Positions 45,166 through 55,900 of a stretch of 64,000 nucleotides of DNA are shown one piece after another (position 1 is the stretch's first letter; each line of letters starts with the position of its first letter). Source of the stretch: Marinobacterium ramblicola (GTDB lineage: Bacteria > Pseudomonadota > Gammaproteobacteria > Pseudomonadales > Balneatricaceae); assembly GCF_019084545.1 (NCBI RefSeq), contig NZ_JAHREP010000013.1, forward strand, positions 84,152-148,151, written 5' to 3'. A program made the translations under genes and the position numbers. The notes below the pieces were generated by a model, which was given only the letters and a program-made list of their open reading frames with translations, made no database searches and had not been told where the DNA came from.

Positions 45166-46599
45166 ATGGCTTTCAGCTCCCCATCAACCGGCGGTAAGTT
45201 CCGTATCCCGCTTTCCGCCCGATTCCTGCTATTTGCTATCACCATACTTCTGGTCAACGGCCTGCTGATGATCCAACGCAGCGACGAGGTGATGGAGGAG
45301 GCGTTCCTTAGCGAAACCAACGCTCAGCTCGGCATCCTGTTGCAGAGTCTCGGCCGGAATCTGGAGCTGGGTCGTATCGAGATCAGCGACCCAAGCCTGG
45401 CGCATGAGAGCAAGGCGCTGAACGACTCACAGCACAGGATGCAGATTCTGGAGCTCTATATCTTCGACAGTAACGGCCATATCCTGGCCAACAGCTCCGG
45501 CGACAAGACAGCCAAACCGATCCGTGGTGAATACGCCAAGGTCATTCACCAGCGACGCCAGTCGCTAGGTGAAAAGTATGAGTGGGATGCCGATCACGAA
45601 ACCGTGAAAGCCGACTACATGGTCCCGATCGATCTTCCCGACGGGCGGATTGCGGGACTGGAAGCCGAGGTTAACCTGACCGGCATCAAGACCGCGATCA
45701 GCCACTTCGACGGGCCGTTCGAGCAGGCGATGTGGTACTCGATACTGATCAGCTCGATACTGATGCTGCTCACCCTCGGCGCGCTGGTACACCTGCGCCT
45801 GACCGGGCCGATCCAGCGCCTGCACGCCACGGTTCGGGCGCTCTCCTCCGGCCGGATGGAGACCCGCATCCAGCTGCACCAGAAGGATGAGATCGGTGAA
45901 CTCGGCCAGGGCATCAACCACCTGGCGCAGAGCGTACAGGAGCTGCTCGAAGCCCAGGAGCAGAGCTATATCGAAACCCTGCAATCGCTGGCCCAGGCGC
46001 TGGAAGCCAAGGATCCCTATACGGCCAAGCACTCAGGTCGAGTATCGCGCTTTGCGGTGCGTCTCGGCCAGCGCATCGGTCTCGACGAGCAGGAGCTCTC
46101 GCTGCTCAAACGTGGCGCGCTGATGCACGACCTGGGCAAGATCGGTATACCGGACGGTATTCTCAACAAACCCTCGGCACTGAACGACGACGAGTATCAA
46201 CAGATGCGCCGCCATCCGACGATGACCGCCAGCATCATGAAACCACTGAGCCGGTTTCGCGCCTTTGCCGAGATCGCGGCCTGGCACCATGAACGCTGGG
46301 ATGGCCAGGGCTATCCCGACGGACTCGCCGGCGAGGAGATTCCGCTGTTGGCGCGGATCGTGGCCATCGCCGATACCTGGGATGCCATGACCGGAGACCG
46401 GGTGTACCGCAAGGGGATGAGCGCGGAGATCGCGATCTCGATTCTCGAACGTGAACGCCATCAGGGCCAGTTCGACCCCGAGCTGATCGTCCAGTTTATC
46501 GACATGGTCAGGGAGGATCTGAAGTGTGAAGATTCGCTAGCCGCCGAACCGGCAGCAGGCAGCAGAGAGGAGACCCCGGCGCCCGAGGGCGCCGGGTAG
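45166..46599 (+). CDS. Membrane HAMP-HD-GYP c-di-GMP phosphodiesterase
   Basis: This 477-aa protein has two membrane helices (about residues 15-35 and 185-205) around a periplasmic sensor of about 150 aa, a HAMP linker (about 205-260), and an HD-GYP domain (about 270-455). The HD-GYP motifs are present: HSGRVSRF, HDLGKIGIPD, the HHERWDGQGYP region with GQGYP in place of strict GYP, and DTWDAM. These coordinate the metal centre that hydrolyses c-di-GMP to GMP. The C-terminal 20 residues are Ala/Glu/Pro-rich and non-conserved. CGGAGTCAGGGA precedes the ATG. It is the only HD-GYP among eight c-di-GMP proteins here. Confidence 0.92.
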   Translation: MAFSSPSTGGKFRIPLSARFLLFAITILLVNGLLMIQRSDEVMEEAFLSETNAQLGILLQSLGRNLELGRIEISDPSLAHESKALNDSQHRMQILELYIFDSNGHILANSSGDKTAKPIRGEYAKVIHQRRQSLGEKYEWDADHETVKADYMVPIDLPDGRIAGLEAEVNLTGIKTAISHFDGPFEQAMWYSILISSILMLLTLGALVHLRLTGPIQRLHATVRALSSGRMETRIQLHQKDEIGELGQGINHLAQSVQELLEAQEQSYIETLQSLAQALEAKDPYTAKHSGRVSRFAVRLGQRIGLDEQELSLLKRGALMHDLGKIGIPDGILNKPSALNDDEYQQMRRHPTMTASIMKPLSRFRAFAEIAAWHHERWDGQGYPDGLAGEEIPLLARIVAIADTWDAMTGDRVYRKGMSAEIAISILERERHQGQFDPELIVQFIDMVREDLKCEDSLAAEPAAGSREETPAPEGAG

Positions 46600-46618
46600 T
46601 TCAGTTCAGGAGTTCCAC

Positions 46619-47464
46619 TCAGGACTCGGCGTCAGTCAGCAGTAAAACACCGGCGCCGGTATTGGAGATCGGCGCGTGGTAGTGTTTGTGCAGCACATCC
46701 ACCCTGTCGGTCAGCGCGCCGCGCATCACCATCCACATGATCACCTCTATCCCTTCGGTGCCCGCCTTCTCCATGATGTAGTCGTTCGACAGATCGGCCA
46801 TCCATTGCGGCTCATTGATGATCTTGTCGATGCATTTGAGATCGAAATCCACGTCGATAATGCCGGCCCGCTCGCCCTGCAGCTGGTGCGACAGACCGCC
46901 GGTGCCGATCACCACCACCTTCATATCCTCCGGGTAGGACTCCACCGCCTTGCGCAGCGCCTTGCCCAGCTTGTAGCAGCGCGCGGCGCTGGTCAGCGGA
47001 TGCTGTACCGTATTCACTGCCAGTGGGATCGCCTTCACCGGCCACTGCTCGTATTGCCGCCAGAACAGGTTCATCGGCACCATGAAGCCGTGGTCGACCA
47101 GCATCTCCTGGCAGGTGGTGATGTCGAACTCCTGGCGGATCAGCGATTCGGCCAGGTGCCAGGAGAACTGCGCATCGCCCGGCACGTCGGCGCTGGCAGG
47201 AATCCCCCAGCCCTCATCCGCGTTCTGATAGCTGTCGGCACATCCCAGGGCAAAGGTCGGCACCTTGTCGAGGAAGAAGTTCAAGCCGTGGTCGTTGTAG
47301 ACGATGATCGCCAGGTCCGGCTTGACCTCGTCCAGCCACTGCTTGACCGGCTCATAGCCGTCGAAGAAGCGTTTCCAGTACGGGTCCTGCTCCAGCTTGC
47401 TCGCCATAGCATTGCCTACCGCCGGGATGTGCGAAGTGGTCAGTCCACCAATGATCTTAGCCAT
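46619..47464 (-). CDS. ligB: Extradiol dioxygenase LigB subunit (protocatechuate 4,5-dioxygenase type)
   Basis: This 281-aa iron(II) catalytic subunit has His12 (TTSHIPAVG), His59 (YNDHG) and Glu240 (TEGIE) at spacings matching the iron ligands of S. paucimobilis LigB, and His193 (GLSHQ) at the catalytic-base position. It would open protocatechuate or gallate between C4 and C5. The ATG at 47464 overlaps the end of ligA by 8 bases; the alternative upstream start would run through ligA. No ligC, ligI or ligJ homologue lies nearby, so the pathway continues elsewhere or the substrate differs. Confidence 0.9.
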   Translation of the reverse strand: MAKIIGGLTTSHIPAVGNAMASKLEQDPYWKRFFDGYEPVKQWLDEVKPDLAIIVYNDHGLNFFLDKVPTFALGCADSYQNADEGWGIPASADVPGDAQFSWHLAESLIRQEFDITTCQEMLVDHGFMVPMNLFWRQYEQWPVKAIPLAVNTVQHPLTSAARCYKLGKALRKAVESYPEDMKVVVIGTGGLSHQLQGERAGIIDVDFDLKCIDKIINEPQWMADLSNDYIMEKAGTEGIEVIMWMVMRGALTDRVDVLHKHYHAPISNTGAGVLLLTDAES

Positions 47465-47858
47465 GCCAGTATCCCCCCTCCTGCTGCAGACGATCCTGGA
47501 ATCCGGCCGACTGGTCGAGCAGCTTCTGTCTGAATTGATCTGCCGTAATGCCCTGGAAGGCGGCACCGGCATCTTGCACATTTAATCCGTGAAACACGGC
47601 GATCTTCGCCAGGTAGTAGACATTGCACCCCAGGTGCAACAGCTTGAGAAACTCGCCATTGAGCACCGCCTCGCGCTGTTCGTCGCTGAGTCCGTACTTG
47701 CGACAATAAGCGTCCATATCGGCAGCGAACTCTTTACGATTCGCCTCGGAATTGAAAGAAAACGCCATGCGATTCAAGGCGTAACCTGAATTTGCCCGTT
47801 TGCCGTCAAACACATAGGTGCCGGGAATATCATCGTATTCATGCCGGTTCCAGACCAT
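47457..47858 (-). CDS. ligA: Extradiol dioxygenase LigA subunit
   Basis: This 133-aa small helical subunit opens YDDIPGTYVFDGKRANSGYA, followed by FCMSF-like MAFSFNSEANRKEFAADMDAY and the helix pattern with GCNVYYLAKIA. It forms the lid over the LigB active site. AGGAGG lies about 10 bases before the ATG. It is co-translated with ligB (8-base overlap) and divergent from an AraC gene. Substrate range is set by both subunits and cannot be read off here. Confidence 0.9.
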   Translation of the reverse strand: MVWNRHEYDDIPGTYVFDGKRANSGYALNRMAFSFNSEANRKEFAADMDAYCRKYGLSDEQREAVLNGEFLKLLHLGCNVYYLAKIAVFHGLNVQDAGAAFQGITADQFRQKLLDQSAGFQDRLQQEGGYWHG

Positions 47859-47939
47859 GATGCACTTACCTCCTGCTTGTTATCCTTATCCACACCGGGC
47901 GGTGCCGGTGCTTGCGTAGGTGCCATTCTGGAAACAAAC

Positions 47940-47956
47940 CCCTTCACGCTGAAGGG
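47940..47956. promoter_or_regulatory. Inverted repeat between ligAB and araC-type gene
   Basis: CCCTTCA-CGC-TGAAGGG is a perfect 7-bp dyad 52 bases upstream of the AraC-type start and 82 bases upstream of ligA. A second dyad, CACCG-GG-CGGTG, lies at 47893-47904. Either could be the AraC-type site. Confidence 0.45.
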
Positions 47957-48007
47957 ACATAAGGATTAAAAAACTGTACATTTCGAAGATAAACATAAAG
48001 AGACGGA

Positions 48008-48922
48008 ATGATGCGGAAAGAGCAGTCGATACCAACAGTGCAGCTCTATGGCGAGCAGAGCTGGCAACAGACACCGGATTACCTGCATTGCGAAGCGCTG
48101 ATCACCCGCTCGCGCGAACACCATTTCAAGATCCGTCCCCACCGTCATCCGGGCATATCCCAGGTGTTCTATCTGCGCTCTGGCTCCGGGGAGGCCAATA
48201 TCGACGGCCAGACCCTGCAGATAGAGGCCCCGATGCTGATTCTTATCTCTCAGATGAGTGTGCATGACTTCCGCTGGTCGGCGGATGTTTCGGGCACCGT
48301 CTTGTCGGTAGCGACCAGCCGTCTTGAACGCGCCGGACAACCGGGGGGCGCGCTGGCGCAGACCGCACTGGTCTGGCTGCCAAGCGAAGACAGGCTGATC
48401 GAGCAACTGATGGATATGCTGTTACAGGAGTACCGGCGCACACCGGACAAGGATCGGGATCAGGTACTGCAGGCGCTGATCGATCTGCTGGCAATCAATA
48501 TCGCCCGGTTGCAGCCGGGCCAGGTCGGCGAGCAACCGCGCCGCCACCGCGGGCAGGAGCATCTGCAGCAGTTTCTGGATCGGGTCAACCGGGACTACGT
48601 GATGCAGCGCACGGTAGAGAGCTACGCCCAGGAGCTGGGTATCACGGCGCCCTATCTGAACCAGTTGTGTCGAGAGTTGACCGGGCGTCACGCCCTGCAG
48701 ATCATGCATGAGCGAATCGTGTTGGAGGCCCGTCGCTACCTGATCTACACAGCCCTGAGGATCAGCGAAATCGCGTACCAGTTGGGCTTCGCCGACCCGG
48801 CGTATTTCACTCGTTTTTTCCGCCGCCTCAGCGGCCAGTCTCCACGTGAGTTCCGCCGGCATCAACGTAATCAGACATCGATGCAAAGCTCCTCGGCCGG
48901 AATCGGCCGCCCCAGCAGGTAA
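48008..48922 (+). CDS. AraC family transcriptional regulator
   Basis: This 304-aa protein has an N-terminal cupin-type ligand domain (about residues 25-140; HHFKIRPHRHPGISQVFYL) and a C-terminal double helix-turn-helix (about 190-290; VESYAQELGITAPYLNQLCRELTG and ISEIAYQLGFADPAYFTRFFRRLSGQSPREFR). The pattern matches PobR/HpaA-type activators of aromatic catabolism, and it is divergent from ligAB, so it is probably their activator. Its last 52 bases overlap the 3' end of the MASE1-CHASE-GGDEF-EAL gene on the other strand. Confidence 0.9.
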   Translation: MMRKEQSIPTVQLYGEQSWQQTPDYLHCEALITRSREHHFKIRPHRHPGISQVFYLRSGSGEANIDGQTLQIEAPMLILISQMSVHDFRWSADVSGTVLSVATSRLERAGQPGGALAQTALVWLPSEDRLIEQLMDMLLQEYRRTPDKDRDQVLQALIDLLAINIARLQPGQVGEQPRRHRGQEHLQQFLDRVNRDYVMQRTVESYAQELGITAPYLNQLCRELTGRHALQIMHERIVLEARRYLIYTALRISEIAYQLGFADPAYFTRFFRRLSGQSPREFRRHQRNQTSMQSSSAGIGRPSR

Positions 48923-51705
48923 CCCTGCACGCTGTTGCAGGCATGCTCTCCCAGGAAGCGAAGCTGACTCTCGGTTTCCACCCCCTCGGCCAACACCTCG
49001 ATACCCAGGCTGCGCCCCAGCGCGATAATGGTCAGGATGACCGCTTCGTCCTTCGGATTCTTGCCGATATCGCGGGTAAACGCCTGATCGATCTTGAGCC
49101 GGTCCAACGGCAGATACTTGAGCCGGTCGAGGGATGAGTAACCGGTGCCGAAGTCATCCAGCGCGATGCGGTAGCCGGACTCTCGCAACCGATGCAGCTG
49201 CATCATCGCCAGATCGGGATCCTGCATGATCATCAGTTCGGTGATCTCCAGCTCGATGCTGGTTCTCAGCACCCCGCGGCCATCCACCAGCTTATTGAGC
49301 TTCTCGACGAAGTCGATCTGCAGCAGCTGCTGAGGTGAAATATTGATCGCCACTTGCGGCGGCTTGATCCCCCGCTGCTCCCAATGCTTCATCTGATCGC
49401 ACACCAGTTCGATCACCTGCCAGCCCAACGGGATGATCAGTTGCGTTTCTTCGGCCATCTCGATGAAATGACCGGGGGCCAGCAGGCCCCGTGTCGGATG
49501 GTTCCAGCGCACCAGCGCCTCGGTACCCACCAGCTGCATCGTTTTCAGATCGAATTGCGGCTGATAGTGCAGTACCAACTGCCGCTCATCCAACGCAACG
49601 CGCAGATCCTGCTCCAACGAGAAGGAGTGGAACGCCTGATCGGAAAACTCCTCGCTATACACCACATAGCGGTTCTTGCCCTGTGCCTTGGCCCGGTACA
49701 TGGCGGTATCGGCATGTTTGATCAGCGTTCCGAGATCCACTCCATGATCGGGGTAGTGGCTGATACCGATACTGGCGGTGATCTGCACCCGCACGTCATC
49801 GAGCTCCAGCGGCAGCGTCGTCGCGATCAGCACCCGGTCGGCCTCGATGCTGGCCTGCTGCACATCGCCCTCGACCAGCAGGATGAACTCGTCGCCCCCC
49901 ATCCGGAACAGCAGGCTGTTTTTGGGCAGGCGTGCCGTCAGCAACTGCGCCAGTTTCTGCAGCATCCGATCCCCCGCCTGATGACCGAGGCTGTCGTTGA
50001 TCAATTTGAATCGATCCAGATCGATAAACAGCACCGAGAAGGGCAGACTCTGGGGATCTTCCACCCGCTTGCGAATCGTCTCGATCAGGTGACTGCGATT
50101 AGGCAGGCCGGTTAGATCGTCATGCCGAGCCTGGTAGGCCAGCGATCGGGTTTGCCGATCCACCTCATCCATCAGGATCCGCTCTCGGTCGTGCATCGAT
50201 AGCACCAGTAACGTACCGATCGCCGCGCTCAACACCAGTAACAGCTGCATATCGGTGGCATTGCCCGATGGGTTACCCGCCATGTAATCGGGTCCCGGCG
50301 CGGCTTCCGCCTGCCAGACTCGCTGGCCGACCTGAAGCTCAAACCGACCAAACAGACCGTCAAAGCCGGATTCGGGGAAGTTGGAGAAGAACGGCAGATC
50401 CGCCCCCTGCTCCTTTAGCCTGAGGCGAATATCGTGGATATCCGCTCCTTCCAGCGCACCGCCGAGCAACTGCGATACGGTAAACACACCGACCATGAAT
50501 CCCGCCAGCTCCCGCTGCCGCTGCAGAGGCCCGTACTCGCCAATCATGCGGTACACCGGGTGCAGAATCAGAAAGCCCGGCTGATCCGGCGCCTGAGTCA
50601 GATTGAGCACTTCGGTGACCACCGGTTGACCGCTGTTTTGTGCGAGCATGACCGAGCGCCGCCGGTCGTCTATCGATAACAGGTTGAACCCCAACGCTCT
50701 GCGGTTCAGTTCACGCGGCTCTACCATCTGCACAGGAATCAACGGATCGTCCGCCATCAATGACTCGCCGTAGATTGCGTAATCCGGCTCTCCCAGCATC
50801 TGCGCCGTGGCCCGCTCGAACGCCTGTCGCTGTTCGACTTGAACCACCGGATCCCAGGAGTAGGCCCTGACACTGGGGTTATCGGCGGTCAGTTGTGCCA
50901 CCCGGGCACGAAACTGATCCGGCGTCATTCCACCGGGTTCTGAAAAACGTTGTCCCAGATAGGCGAGATCGGCAAAGTTCTTCTGTATTGCCGAGAACAG
51001 ATGGGCTTCCACCAACCGGGTATCGCGTTGGAAGTCACGCCTCAGTTGGCTGTCCAGACGCAGCATCAGCAGGTGATTGAGCAGCAGCACCAGGCCGACG
51101 ATACCGACCAGTCTGGCCACCAGAGACCTGCGCCGCTTTTTATCGGTTTTACGCTCGGGCAACAGAGCCAAGACCACCGGTGCCAACACGATGGCGCCGA
51201 AACTGTCGCCGCCCCACCAGAGCAGCCAGTCCTTCAGGAACCCGGCACTGCCGCCGGCATCATTGACGAAATAGACGACGGAGGTACCCAGAGTTGAGTT
51301 GATAAGGCAACTCAAGGGGCCGGCAATCAGCGCGTAAACAGCCAATGAGCGGCCGTTTTCAGGTGTCAGCGGGTAGGCATTGAAACGGTGGATAAGGGCA
51401 GCGGCGACGCTGGCCTGGATCATCGCTCCGGAACCGATGGCCAGAGCGGTCAGCACATTGGACAGGGTCAGGGCGTCGTGCCAGGTCAGCGGTATCCACA
51501 GGTTGAAGCCGAGGCTACCGAGCAGTACGCCGGGCAGTACGGCCGGTCCAAAACGCAAAACCGCTCCCAATGCGATTCCGGCAGGCGCCCAGAATGGCAT
51601 GATCTGTTGGTGCATCCCCTGCCCGGTGATCAGAAAGGCGGCTAACAGGTACGTCAGCGCCAACGCTAGGATCTGTCCAACTGTGCGATAAAGTCCGGAG
51701 TACAC
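48871..51705 (-). CDS. MASE1-CHASE-GGDEF-EAL membrane c-di-GMP protein
   Basis: This roughly 944-aa protein has an N-terminal MASE1 sensor of about eight membrane helices (to about residue 235), a periplasmic CHASE domain (about 250-465), another helix, a GGDEF domain (about 515-670) and an EAL domain (about 690-935). GGDEF is intact (RMGGDEFIL), but the upstream inhibitory RxxD is replaced by PKNS. EAL motifs are all present ([36 protein letters not shown]). The GTG at 51705 was chosen because AAGGAG lies 4 bases before it; a GTG 42 bases upstream lacks a ribosome site. Substrate classes sensed by CHASE/MASE1 are largely unknown. Confidence 0.88.
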   Translation of the reverse strand: MYSGLYRTVGQILALALTYLLAAFLITGQGMHQQIMPFWAPAGIALGAVLRFGPAVLPGVLLGSLGFNLWIPLTWHDALTLSNVLTALAIGSGAMIQASVAAALIHRFNAYPLTPENGRSLAVYALIAGPLSCLINSTLGTSVVYFVNDAGGSAGFLKDWLLWWGGDSFGAIVLAPVVLALLPERKTDKKRRRSLVARLVGIVGLVLLLNHLLMLRLDSQLRRDFQRDTRLVEAHLFSAIQKNFADLAYLGQRFSEPGGMTPDQFRARVAQLTADNPSVRAYSWDPVVQVEQRQAFERATAQMLGEPDYAIYGESLMADDPLIPVQMVEPRELNRRALGFNLLSIDDRRRSVMLAQNSGQPVVTEVLNLTQAPDQPGFLILHPVYRMIGEYGPLQRQRELAGFMVGVFTVSQLLGGALEGADIHDIRLRLKEQGADLPFFSNFPESGFDGLFGRFELQVGQRVWQAEAAPGPDYMAGNPSGNATDMQLLLVLSAAIGTLLVLSMHDRERILMDEVDRQTRSLAYQARHDDLTGLPNRSHLIETIRKRVEDPQSLPFSVLFIDLDRFKLINDSLGHQAGDRMLQKLAQLLTARLPKNSLLFRMGGDEFILLVEGDVQQASIEADRVLIATTLPLELDDVRVQITASIGISHYPDHGVDLGTLIKHADTAMYRAKAQGKNRYVVYSEEFSDQAFHSFSLEQDLRVALDERQLVLHYQPQFDLKTMQLVGTEALVRWNHPTRGLLAPGHFIEMAEETQLIIPLGWQVIELVCDQMKHWEQRGIKPPQVAINISPQQLLQIDFVEKLNKLVDGRGVLRTSIELEITELMIMQDPDLAMMQLHRLRESGYRIALDDFGTGYSSLDRLKYLPLDRLKIDQAFTRDIGKNPKDEAVILTIIALGRSLGIEVLAEGVETESQLRFLGEHACNSVQGYLLGRPIPAEELCIDV

Positions 51706-51783
51706 AATGCTCCTTAGGGTGGGCTCACTCTCCCGCTCACCATTCACATAAGTTATTGTTTAAATGTCTGTATTGCATGCATA

Positions 51784-51796
51784 TTACATAATGTAA
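51784..51796. promoter_or_regulatory. Palindrome upstream of the MASE1 and adenine deaminase genes
   Basis: TTACAT-A-ATGTAA is a perfect dyad 79 bases upstream of the MASE1-protein start and 114 bases upstream of the deaminase start, in an AT-rich stretch. A TGCATGCA palindrome lies just before it. The cognate regulator is unknown. Confidence 0.35.
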
Positions 51797-51804
51797 GCAC
51801 ATAA

Positions 51805-52926
<1,122 letters not shown>

Positions 52927-52933
52927 GTCGGAG

Positions 52934-55900
52934 TCACCGCTCCTGACTCGACGCCAGCAGTTCGATGAACTGCTGCGCCGGTACGGCGGGACTGCACAGG
53001 TAACCCTGATAAACGTCACAGCCCTGATCGCGCAGATAGGCCAGTTGCTGCTCGGTTTCCACCCCCTCGGCCAGCACGCTCATACCGAGCGCATGCCCCA
53101 TCGCCACCACTGTGCGGGAGATCGCGCAGTCCTCCAGATCCTGCGGTAGTCCGCTGGTAAAGGATTTGTCGATCTTCAGCACCGACAGTGGGAAACGCTT
53201 GAGATAGGCGAGGGAGGAGTATCCGGTACCGAAATCATCCAGGGAGATCGAGATACCCAGGTTACACAACTGATTCAACCGTTCCGCGGCCTGCTCAGGA
53301 TCATGCATCAACGTGCCCTCGGTAAGCTCCAGTTCCAGCTGCCCGGCAGGAAAACCCGTGGTTTTAAGGGTGGCATCGATATGTTCGATCAGCTCGGCAT
53401 TGCGCAGCTGATTGGGCGACAGGTTCACCGCAAGTCGCAAAGGCGCATACCCCTGATCCAACCAGGCCCTGCCCTGCCGACACACCTGCTCGAGTACCCA
53501 GTTAGCCAGTTTGACGATCAGTTCCGACTGTTCTGCCAACGGAATGAACTGATCCGGCGGGATATAGCCGCGCTCACTGTCATGCCAGCGCAGCAGGGCC
53601 TCGGCACCGATGATCCGACCGCTGACGATATCCACCTGGGGTTGGTAGAACACCTCCAGTTGCTCCATCGCAAACGCCCTGCGCAGGCGGACCTCCATCT
53701 CCACGCGGTGAGCGGCCCGGTCGGAGAGCTCCTTCGCGTAGAAACTGTAGGAGCCGCGTCCCAGGGACTTTGCGCGATAGAGTGCGGCATCCGCCTGTTT
53801 AAGCATCTCCTGAGTGTCGATCGCCTCTCCATCCGTATTAACGCTGATACCGATGCTGACGCCGGACTGTATCTCCGCACCGATGCTGAGTCGGAACGGT
53901 TCCGACATCAGTTTGATCAACTCCTGGGCGATATCGGCGGCATCGATATGCCGCGCCAGCTCCGTCAGCAATACCGCAAACTCATCGCCTCCCAACCGCG
54001 CCAGCGAGTCGCTGGCGCGCAGATGCGCGCGCAAACGGGCGGCAACCTGTTTAAGCAGCTCATCACCGATACCGTGGCCATAACTGTCGTTGATATCCTT
54101 GAAGTGATCCAGATCCAGTATCAGCAGCGCCACCGCTCGCGAATGGCGACTGGCGATCTTCAGCGCCTGATCCAGCATCGCCAGCAGCTCGGTGCGGTTG
54201 GGCAGTTCCGTCACCGCATCGGTGTGCACCAGATAGTCGATCCGTTCACTGGAGCGCTTAAGCTCGGTGATATCCGCGAACACCCCCACATATCGGCGCT
54301 CGCCACCATCCGGATCGTCAACTCTGGTGATACTGAGCAGCTCCGGAATCAGCTGCCCGTCACGGCGGCGGTTCCAGATCTCACCCTGCCATCTCCCCTG
54401 CCGATCCAACGCCTGCCACATCGCGCTGTAAAACTCGGCATCGTGTCGTCCGGAACTGAAGAGGTGCGGCGTCCTGCCAACGACCTCATCCTGTGTGTAT
54501 CCAAGCAGGCTGGTGAACGCCGGGTTGACCTCGATAATACGCTGTTGACCGTCTGTTATGACCACCCCCTCCCGCGTACTGCTAAACACGGCAGCCGCCA
54601 GATTGAGCCGATCCTCATGCTGCTTGCGCGCATGCACATCGCGCACCACCGCTTCCATATAGGTGGCTTCCTGCGCAGAGCGGTGGGAGATGATCTGTGC
54701 CTCGACCCAACGCTCCTCTCCCTCTCCGGTCAGGATGCGAAACCGGCTCTGGGCCAGATGCTCACCGCCGGCCGCCATAGTGCCGATCAGCGACTCGACG
54801 CGCGCTCTATCGGCCTCCGCTACCAGCTGCATCAACGAGCTATCCTGCAGGTCGGCGGCCCGGTAGCCCCAGCGCAGAATATTCTCGCTGGCGAAGAGCA
54901 GACGGTGACGGGAGTGCAGCGACCAACGCAAGACGACGACAGGACTGGCTTCGATAATCTGGCGGGCGGTCGCCATCTTCTGCTGGCGCTCGATATTACC
55001 CAGGGCGTAGCCGATATCGCCGGCAATTTCGGCGAGCGTCCGCAACACCAGGGTATCGAAGAAATCCTTCTCACTGGAGTAAAGCGTCAGATTTCCGACC
55101 AGAGCCCCCTCCTGATACAGAGGAAAGGCGGCGATGGAGGCAATTTTCCCGGCGGCCGCCAGTGCCTGGGTCGATGCGTTCCAGCTACTCAGCGTCACAT
55201 CATTGCATACGCTGACCCGCCCCTCGCGCAATGCCGTCGAGGTCGGGGTGGACTCATCAAGTTGATCCAGCCCCTCAAACACCTTTTGCAATGACAATAG
55301 ATCTTCGCTGGACCAGGCCAGGGGAGTAATTTTCCCATCGTCGATACGCCCCACCCAGGCATGACTGAGCTGCGCGTGCTTAATCGCGACGGTACATATT
55401 TCATCTAGCATCGCCTGTGGATCGCGGGAGCGTACGATGATTTTGTTGGTCTGCGACAGGGTTTCGTAAAGGTCACGCTGACGTTGCAGGGAAGCGAGTG
55501 CCTGGCGATGCTCGGTAATGTCACGCGTCATCGCCAGCAGATAGCGTTGACCATCGATATCGGTGACAGGATGAAGATCCACCTCGATCCAGCGTTGCGC
55601 ACCATCGTTCAATCGGTAGATGGGATGCTCTATATGGAGATGCGTTTCATCGCCACGCTTGAAGCGGAGATAAACCTCCTCCGCCCGCTTGCGTTCCGCT
55701 GTATCGAGCGTGCTCATGAACAGATCCCAGGAGAGCATCTGCGGATCGGTACCGAGGAAATCCCCCAGCGTGTCGTTGTTCCAGGCCCAGCAATCATCGT
55801 CCAGATTGATCAGTGAAACACCGATATAGGGCAGATCGCGACACCCTCGGGTCAATCTGTCTTGCCTCGACTCGGCGACGATTTGGCGCTGGCGACCGAG

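Noticed and set aside
53303..55294. 663-codon open frame on the plus strand
   Set aside because: It is antisense to the conserved PAS-GGDEF-EAL gene on the minus strand, has no recognisable domain and a composition expected from a high-G+C shadow frame.
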